From Utricularia gibba (lineage: Eukaryota > Streptophyta > Magnoliopsida > Lamiales > Lentibulariaceae): a DNA stretch of 64,000 bases. Below the pieces are notes generated by a model. The model was not told the DNA's origin and did not search any database. It saw only the letters and a list, made by a program, of their open reading frames with translations. Of the stretch, positions 57,131 to 64,000 are shown piece after piece. Positions within the stretch are counted from its first letter, which is position 1. Every line of letters begins with the position of its first letter. The position numbers and the translations under genes are program-made. The stretch is taken from NCBI GenBank assembly GCA_002189035.1, contig NEEC01000011.1, positions 496,001 to 560,000 on the forward strand, read 5' to 3'.

Positions 57131-57545
57131 AGCCCTTGAAATCTAAAGTGGAAATTGGTGATTCATGTAGGGTATTTCTCTGTCCTCTCTTAGATTCCTA
57201 CTCATAAAAAAAAAAGACAACTGAAAAAATAAGGAAAATACAAGATTGAATACAGTGAGTTGATTGAATCTCTCATTATAGCAAATTCCTGATACTTTGG
57301 TGACTCCAATATCAATACAAAGCAAAATGAAATCAAAGAAGTAATATGCAGATTTATGTCTCAATAACCAAGAAATTACAATTTTTTTTGTTTAGAAAAG
57401 TTTATTTACTTGCTTATAAATAGTGGTCGTGATCACATGTATTAGACACACAGAAAAATAAAGCAAACATTTGTCTTCTCGAATTTTCATTTTTTTTTTC
57501 AAAACACTTTCTCCCTAGAATTCCTGTTGTTTTTAGTCCTCCTTG
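57131..57545 (+). mobile_element. Probable copia LTR end
   Basis: TATAAATA at 57415-57422 and a pyrimidine-rich leader run to a primer-site-like sequence at 57547. The LTR start is not defined. Confidence 0.45.
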
Positions 57546-57546
57546 A

Positions 57547-57558
57547 TGGTATCAAAGC
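57547..57558 (+). other. Primer-binding site, tRNA-Met type (mutated)
   Basis: TGGTATCAAAGC, one change from TGGTATCAGAGC, followed within 300 bp by gag-like codons. Confidence 0.6.
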
Positions 57559-57559
57559 T

Positions 57560-58160
57560 TTGCCACCTCGCACAAGCATAGGGCAACCGCCATTAACACC
57601 TTTTCCCTTAATGTTTCCCATGTCGTCACAATCCAGTTGTCGCCCTCAAGTGGCCCACTTTGGCATGAATAGTTTCTCGTTCTCGTTGAAAGCCAAGAAC
57701 TCACTGGCCTATTAACTAGTGAGACAGCAATCCCACTGCAATTCCACACCACCAGTTCTGAAAATACAATAGGAATGCAAGAAACCCAAGAATATATTGC
57801 CTAAAAAAAGACGATCGGCACAATCTCAAGAAGAATCTCTTAGCATTTGCATTGGCTTGGAGACGGCATATGTCATATGGGAATTGTTGAAGAATGAACA
57901 TGCCAAGGACTTAGAGGAACGAGAGATTGTGCTACATCATCAAATCACCTATTTGAGGAAAACAAACAACAAATCAATTGATGAGCACATCGAAGCATTC
58001 AACATCATCTCTGAGAAAAGGTTTATTTTCTTCTTACAAACTTAGGATTTAATTATAACTCATTTATTACCACTATGATGAACCAACTAAGTCCCTCTTA
58101 TGTTGAGCTTATCCCATAAGTCAAGAGTTACATCATGCATCAACAATTCTCTTCACTCTT
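57560..58160 (+). pseudogene. Copia gag relic
   Basis: IGLETAYVIWELLKNEHAKD, then REIVLHHQITYLRKTNNKSI and DEHIEAFNIISEK (57845-58015) match UBN2-type Gag ('TAxxxWxxLxxxYx...LxxxLxxLKKxxxSVEEYLxxFxxL'). After a stop, NYNSFITTMMNQLSPSYVEL continues. Stops are frequent; no pol follows. Confidence 0.65.
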
Positions 58161-59800
58161 CTCTTGTCTTCTTGAGTACTCGGTTATATGAGTAAGAAAT
58201 TGTCTACTCTCCCTTACACTCTCTTGCAAGAAGGCACGAGAATAGCCTGATGTTGCTCCTCCTTGGACGAACATGAGAATAAGAGGCCCTGCCTGCGTAC
58301 CCTCACGGCCGAATTGCGCGCATGTGCCCGAGTGTTGCCAATGACCCAATGAGTCCAGATATGAGGTCACTACCTGTCCATTGATCCTGAGGTACGGCCA
58401 CAGACAAAACGTTGTCTTCCTCTTGCCAAAAGGGCAGAAGTTGGTGCTCTCTACCTTGCTCCTCTCCAAAACTCGTGGGTAGTGATTAGTTAACCATGAA
58501 TCTTGAATAAGGGGACTGTTACAAAAAGACTGCAACATAGTCGCGTGAAGACATACAAAGCCCGTTCAGATTCAAAGAAGAGATGAAGATAAGCTAACGA
58601 AACATAGATTTGGGGGTGTTCCAACCCAGAAATGGAAGTTCTAGTCGCGAACGGCCATACAACCTCACATTTGGTATTTTGCTGGAAGTTAAACTTTTGT
58701 CTTTGGTATTATTTCTTCAAAATAGTTGATGTGCATTAGAATTTTGGCATGCTTCTTGCTAAGGTATGCTTTTGCATATTGTTCATTTTGTACTCCTTAC
58801 ACAAGCTACATAGCCCTACTTTCTTGGTGAGGAGACCACTCTTATTCTCTTTTCTTTATGAGTGACCTGAATGTACCACGATCATGGGCTTGTTCTTGTG
58901 TATACGTCTGGGTTATTCTACAGGTCTTGCGCAAAGGGATTGAGGCATTAGAATTTTCCCTATTTTATCTCTATTATCCCACCTTCAATCTACATAGTGA
59001 GCCCTGCTTGGCCTGAAAAACTTTTATTTGGATCACCACATCAGAAGCCAAACCCATTTTTACAATTATAGCCTACTAAAATTTCTCTTGACCCAAGGAA
59101 GGAGCATCTGGAGAATAGTTTTGTTCGTTTGCTTGCACAAGCTGCAGAACTAGGAGCTCTATTACAAAAGTAGAAAAGTTGAGAGCAATTTTCAACTCAG
59201 TGATGAAGCTCTATATCAACAAATTATGAAGGGATTTTCAATAGACATACTATGCAAGAGAGAGATCGATTTCGAAAAAAAAAAGAATGAATGAAAAAAA
59301 AAAAGAGAGAGAAGAAGAAGAAAGAAAAAAGGCTGAAGTGTTGAAAAGAAGCCACAAAACTGAAAGAGGAGTTCCTTAGAGTACGAAAATCAAAAGACAA
59401 GCATGACAGAATTGTTTGATGGATGCTCACTCCTTATTACCCATGAAATGAAACCTCCAACCAAATTTCCTACCTATCCCAAGCTCCTGCCGTGCTACAA
59501 CCCGAGAAAAAGGCCTCATGATTGCGCAAGCTTGCTGAAACTAGTGGATCACTTGCGCAAGTTTACTGACTCGCCTACATTCAGGTATTGAGCGATCCTC
59601 TTTTCATTTCACCCTCCTCTTATGGAATTCTTTTATTGAGTGTATTGAGTGACACCTGTGAGTAGTAACTACGTGCAAGGGGAGCTAGTGGATAGTGTAC
59701 TATTGAATAACTCATGCATTTTGCTAGTCTTACTTCTATTTGCAATTTACTACTTTGGAGAAAAATACCTTGAACAATTGCTTGAGGACAAGCAATCTTT
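58161..59800. other. Decayed retroelement DNA
   Basis: 58140-58538 is GC-richer with a 132-codon minus frame of no known match. The part near 59650-59800 precedes the polypurine tract and reads like the 3' end of a Ty3 internal region (CTTGAGGACAAGCAA). A purine-rich low-complexity run is at 59272-59335. Confidence 0.4.
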
Positions 59801-59814
59801 AAGTGTGGGGGAGT
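59801..59814 (+). other. Polypurine tract of Ty3-type element
   Basis: AAGTGTGGGGGAGT, preceded by GAGGACAAGCAA, a combination common before 3' LTRs of plant Athila/Tat-type Ty3 elements. Confidence 0.75.
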
Positions 59815-60520
59815 TGATAAATGATTTTGTGTCATTCGAAAACATGTTCTTCCATTATTCTTTAGTGTTGTTTTTACTTATCTTAGACTCTACTTTCTCA
59901 TTATTCTCAATTGATTTTGCATCTTTCACACTACTTTGATCTTTTTGGAGAGAAAGTGTATTTTGTGGATTTTTAGGGTACTTTTGGATCAATTTGAGGA
60001 GAAATCAAGATCCACCAAATTATGGACTTGATGGGCCATGAATCTCAACCCAAGACTGGGTCAATCGATGAAGATTTGGTTCAAGATTCATGGATAAGAT
60101 AAAGATATAAAGATGATCTTGGAAGATGTGAGGTGTAGGGGTTACATTTGGGTTTGGGGAAAACATGGGTTATCACAAGAGGTGAAATGGCTCTGGTGGT
60201 GTGGTTGATTCCATAATTCCACAAAACAAGGGACGGTGCTATAACGGTCATCGAGTAGCACTATTTTAGAATAACACCCCCAAAGCTTGCGCAAGTAGGT
60301 TAGTCTTCAAGGTTTACACACACGCAAGGGACGAGTTTTGAGCAAGGAGTATCTTTGATCCAAGGCCACTTTTCTTATTATTTTTAAACCCAAATCTTTC
60401 TTTTGTTTTTAGTCTTTTCTCAGTCTTTGTTTGAAAAGAAAATTCTAATAAAAATTTCATGTGGATACGATCTTATTTTATTACTTCGACGGTTTCTGTG
60501 CACTAGCAGAATCACCATCA
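59815..60520 (+). mobile_element. Ty3-type LTR (3' LTR by context), 706 bp
   Basis: Begins TGATAAATGATTTTGTGTCA directly after the polypurine tract and ends ...ATCACCATCA. It is related to 18597-19726 and 24600-24916. Because a polypurine tract precedes it and no primer site follows, it is a 3' LTR. Its internal region upstream has been lost or replaced. Confidence 0.75.
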
Positions 60521-61190
60521 ATTAATGCTTGCGCAAGCATGGCCGAAAAAACAAAGCACACTTCCAGCAACAAATCGCTACTACATCTGAGAAAGGATTG
60601 TGAATGAATCTCATGCTAATAGTACTATGTTGAATGTTCAACTTAACATTTTTATTTTGCTTATTAGATTGTGTTTGGTGAAAATTCACTAAGGTTTTTC
60701 GAGGAACACCTCTGCAGGTCAACACCATATATAAAATATTTGATATTGGCCAATACTAGTGCAAGGTAAATGCACAAAGCAGCATGCCATACTCGATGCT
60801 GCTCAACTCACATAAGGTGCATATGGCAGTACTACATGTTCCATTTCCAGTGCTAGTCAAACACATGCGAAGAGTAGCTATGTAGAGCAGCATCACATGT
60901 ATTCTACCCAGTTTTATACTAAGAAGTGCATCCATGATTACACGGTGTTTTGTTACGAAAGTTGCAAAGCACCAACCTTCCTTGTGATGCGGTGCTTTTG
61001 AACAAGAAAGTATAGTTAGTGACAAACAATATATGACCTTATATGTGGTCCTAGGGGTCATTCGATAACCTAAATAATGCAATTTTTTAGTAGAACATGA
61101 GGAGATATTAAAAGAATAGAGGAAATGCATTGAGGAGTTGCTTGTCATCAGTGGTTGTGAGTGACGAGCACCACATTGCATGGTGCTTGG
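60521..61190. other. Unassigned DNA
   Basis: The 176-codon minus frame at 60756-61286 has no domain I recognise and overlaps the inverted LTR. No gene called. Confidence 0.4.
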
Positions 61191-62652
61191 TAATGGGTTT
61201 CTCGTAGGCATCATATGTCTCAAAAGCAGTGGAGTTTCTAAAATTTTGAGAAACCCCAAACGCAGATCTTGGAATACGGTATACATCAGACGAAACGATG
61301 TTCAAAATACCTTTTAGATGACTCCGTTGTTCACCAACCGCCAATAGCAGACGGCCTCTATGGTATCCACACGTGGAGCACTCCGTCGATAACCTTCTCA
61401 AAGCTCTTGAATGCTGGTCGAATTTCTCAGGTGCTAGTAGAGAAAAAAGACTCCAGGTGGATCAGTTTCAGAGAGCACGAAGACCTTGGAGCAGATCTCA
61501 AGATCTAAATCTTTTTTATAGATATTTTGTGACATCAAATCATATCTCCATAAAGATCTCATCTTGCGGAGATATGTATATGTTCCAAATCATATCTATA
61601 TGAGATCTTTTATTTTGAATTTAATCAATATTAATCTCAAAATAGCTATGTATTTAATTTATCCACTTTACCAATTACATCTCATGTAATTGTGTCATTC
61701 TATTTATATCGTTGAGTGACTCCACTATTGTGTGTCACCCTATAGGCTTGTTCAATAAAGTCCGTAATAATGGATTTATTAATTAACTCTTAATTAATCA
61801 AATCCATCATTATCGATCATGAGTGATGTCTAGCAACATATCATGATCCCCAAGATTAAAGAATAATCAAGTGAACTGATTGAGCCTTTCCATGACCAAT
61901 CACCATGCAATGAACAGCTTTCATCATACTTATATCTCATTTGATACCAGAACTTGGGTGTATGTCTTTCTGATGTGTCGAACTTATAATTGCATTCAAG
62001 CACTAATACTCAATGACCTACTCAAACAATTCGAGTGTCATTACCCTTGGCCCAGGACTTACTGTTAGGCTTTGATGCAATTACTTGAGATATAATCTCA
62101 TAGCTAACATGAGTGATGAATCCTTTATTGATCAATCAACTATCTCCAATCTTAAGAAGTCACATCCCTACTCATCCATACTAGGCAAGCCATAGTTAGT
62201 CTCCCATTAGTAATGAGCGAAAATATGAGCTTAAGATGAAAATAACTTTGTTGACCTCAAGTCTAAGCTTATTGCACGGCTATCATATTCGAGATCTTGC
62301 TACTAACACTTGGTTAGCTTCCCATAGTAGCATCTCGAAGATAAGTCATTCAGTGAATCGATTCTCTAATCGACACCCACACATAAGTTCAGATAATCTC
62401 ATTACATAAATCTCTAAACAGTTTAGGGAACTCAATGTGTGCCAGCTTATCCGTATTTGTGATATCATCATTTCAAAAATACTCTAGCCAGGGAGTTTTT
62501 AAATTGAACATAAATGCTTGTAGAATCTCACATTATGATGTCATCATAATTTCTATAGCATATAGATCAAGTAGAAGATTTTATCAATGATATGAATTTG
62601 ATCACAATTTAAAGTAAATATCAAAAGATAAGATTTGCCAATGAGTTGATTC
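61191..62652 (-). mobile_element. Inverted, truncated LTR of the 26-33 kb copia family
   Basis: On the minus strand it follows the 3' LTR 31443-32944 over nearly its whole length. Shared blocks include CCAATGAGTTGATT, the GTCACATCCCTACTCATCC tract, and ATACCATAGAGGCCGTCTGC near the other end. It lacks about the first 30 bases (breaks after GAGTTGATT at 62652) and has a worn terminus at 61191. No primer site, pol or target duplication is attached. Confidence 0.85.
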
Positions 62653-62884
62653 TCCAAAGTGCTTTCTTTTGCATTATTCATTGTAGGCCATAAACATTTA
62701 CCACCACGAATTCCTTCCCATTCTATTGCATTTTCCATCGGCATTCTATGACTGCTTCCCCTTGCCATCATTGGCAGTACCCTCTAAGTCTCACCCCAAT
62801 TTGACTTCCGAACATGATTAATTTTGATCTCTCGATCGCATCCTTCCCACGTCAGGCTATTGTACCACTTGTTTTCGTAGCTCT
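62653..62884. other. Unassigned spacer
   Basis: A 72-codon minus frame (62771-62553) bridges into the LTR and has no match. Short spacer between LTR relic and Ty3 gag. Confidence 0.35.
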
Positions 62885-64000
62885 ATTGAATCAAAAATCA
62901 AGCTGAAAATTAACAAGCAATCCGAAATTTGGAGGTTCAAGTGAGTCAGTTGGCAGTAGAGCTTGGAAACCTTAAACAAAAATGGAGTTTGCCATCTCAA
63001 CCCAAGCCAAACCCAAATTTCAGTGGAGGGCCGAACATCAGCACCATGATACTTAGGAGTGAAAAAGAGAAGCCTGGATGAGAATTAGTCAAGACTGAGA
63101 CTTAGGAGAATGAGACAGAAGAGTATGAAGTTATTGTACAGAGTGAGGATGAAATTGAAGTACTACCAGAACCTGTCACGGTGAAGCTGAAAGATGAGCA
63201 AACGGAGAAAGAAAAAATGTTGAAAGCATTGGGAAACACTCAATTGAATTTAACTCTCCTAGAGTATATTGATCTTGTGCCAAAGAGTGTCAAATATTTG
63301 AAGCAGCTATGCATGTCTAAACCCAAGCTAAAAGAGAAATGCTAGGTGAAATTAAGTGAAAGCTACTCAGCACTTCTCACATGGAAACTACCTGAAAAAT
63401 GCAAGGATCCGGGTACGTTTTTTATCCATGAAAAATAGGAGATTTGTGCATCAGGAGAGCTATGGCAGACCTGAGAGCTTCTATAAATGTCATGTCAAAT
63501 TCTGTTTATGAGGCACTTAGGTTGGGACCTTTGCAAGCATCGGGTGTGCAAATTGAGCTAGCGGATAGGAGAGTGATCTCTCCCAAAGGCTTGTTGAGGA
63601 TGTTCTGGTGAAAATTGAGCATCTTGTATTCCCATCTGAATTTTATGTGGTGAACATGCCTTTTGGAGGATCAAACGACACGACAATTATCTTGGGGAGA
63701 CCATTCTTGAGCACTTCGAATGCTATCATCAACGTGAAGATGGGGATCATTGAGCTTTCTTTTAATGAAGACAAAATCACACTGGACATGAAGGATGTCA
63801 AGAATTATCCTAGTGATTTTGAGAGCATTTGTGCTGTGGATGTCATGGATGGACTCATTGAGGAGCACTTGAAGAAAAAAATTCAAGAAAAAGAAGAGGC
63901 TCATGAAGAATATTTATTTGCAAAGTTGGAAACTGAAGAAAAATTCGAGCAATTAAATGTTGTACAAGCCAGAACTCAGGAAGAGAGGTTAGCTGAATTG
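62885..64000 (+). pseudogene. Ty3-type gag-protease relic, runs off window
   Basis: Plus-strand blocks: VSQLAVELGNLKQKWSLPSQ; GGPNISTMILRSEKEKPG then TGA; LLEYIDLVPKSVKYLKQLC; YSALLTWKLPEKCKDPGTF; after a frame change DLRASINVMSNSVYEALRLG with LQASGVQIELADRRVISPKG; another frame change; VKIEHLVFPSEFYVVNMPFG; TIILGRPFLSTSNAIINVKM; ITLDMKDVKNYPSDFESI. The aspartic protease loop of this plant family is usually DLGAS; here Gly is Arg. The order matches Athila/Tat-type Ty3 gag-protease. RT and beyond would lie past base 64000. Confidence 0.8.

Noticed and set aside
58140-58538. 132-codon minus frame in GC-richer DNA
   Set aside because: No motif, no start context or splice partner; lies in decayed copia leader/gag debris.
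60756-61286. 176-codon minus frame
   Set aside because: Composition resembles random sequence and it overlaps the inverted LTR; no domain seen.
1-64000. CRISPR arrays, bacterial operons or phage modules
   Set aside because: Spliced plant genes and plant transposons throughout; the tandem repeats seen lack unique spacers.
59815-64000. One Ty3 element with 5' LTR at 59815 and gag at 62885
   Set aside because: A polypurine tract precedes this LTR and no primer site follows, so it is a 3' LTR by context; a link to the downstream gag is not shown.

Overview
This is a window of nuclear DNA from a flowering plant. Intron-rich genes with GT/AG introns, long AT-rich spacers and layered plant transposable elements all point that way. 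The products that can be recognised are a NIPA magnesium transporter, FIS1, an ASY3-type meiotic axis protein and a group S1 bZIP with the plant sucrose-control upstream peptide. Most of the sequence is repeats; the host genes sit in one island at about 41.2-56.2 kb. I cannot name the species.

Layout. 0-6 kb: AT-rich DNA with an intron-bearing relic of an FCP1/NIF-like HAD phosphatase and a ~410 bp AT-rich tandem repeat. 5.6-11.6 kb: a decayed minus-strand Mutator-like (MULE) transposase, split by an LTR-like repeat and by a second insertion. 12.5-16.3 kb: a PIF/Harbinger transposase and a hAT transposase, both minus strand, whose frames abut and overlap. 17.5-25 kb: copia leader and gag debris holding a Ty3-type solo LTR, a MITE, a second copy of the LTR-like repeat and the end of another Ty3-type LTR with its primer site. 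25.9-33.7 kb: an old copia pol relic split by a younger, defective copia element (26150-32944) with a 5-bp target duplication. 33.7-40.1 kb: more copia relics and a second hAT relic.

Host genes. NIPA (minus) and FIS1 (plus) are divergent, with 464 bp between their start codons. ASY3 follows FIS1 on the same strand. Past a gene-poor gap, a bZIP53-like gene lies on the minus strand, with three upstream ORFs in its leader, one of which ends in the conserved sucrose-control peptide. These genes do not form an operon. Their jobs are distinct: magnesium transport, mitochondrial and peroxisomal fission, meiotic chromosome axis, and sugar- and amino-acid-responsive transcription.

56.2-64 kb: another copia gag relic, a Ty3-type LTR with its polypurine tract, an inverted, truncated LTR of the 26-33 kb copia family, and a Ty3-type gag-protease relic running off the window end.

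I found no CRISPR array, rRNA or confident tRNA, and no convincing novel defence or biosynthetic system. The most useful observations are the uORF control of the bZIP, an apparent one-base deletion in NIPA exon 2, the dated nesting of elements, hairpin repeats in a copia leader, and the hAT/PIF junction.
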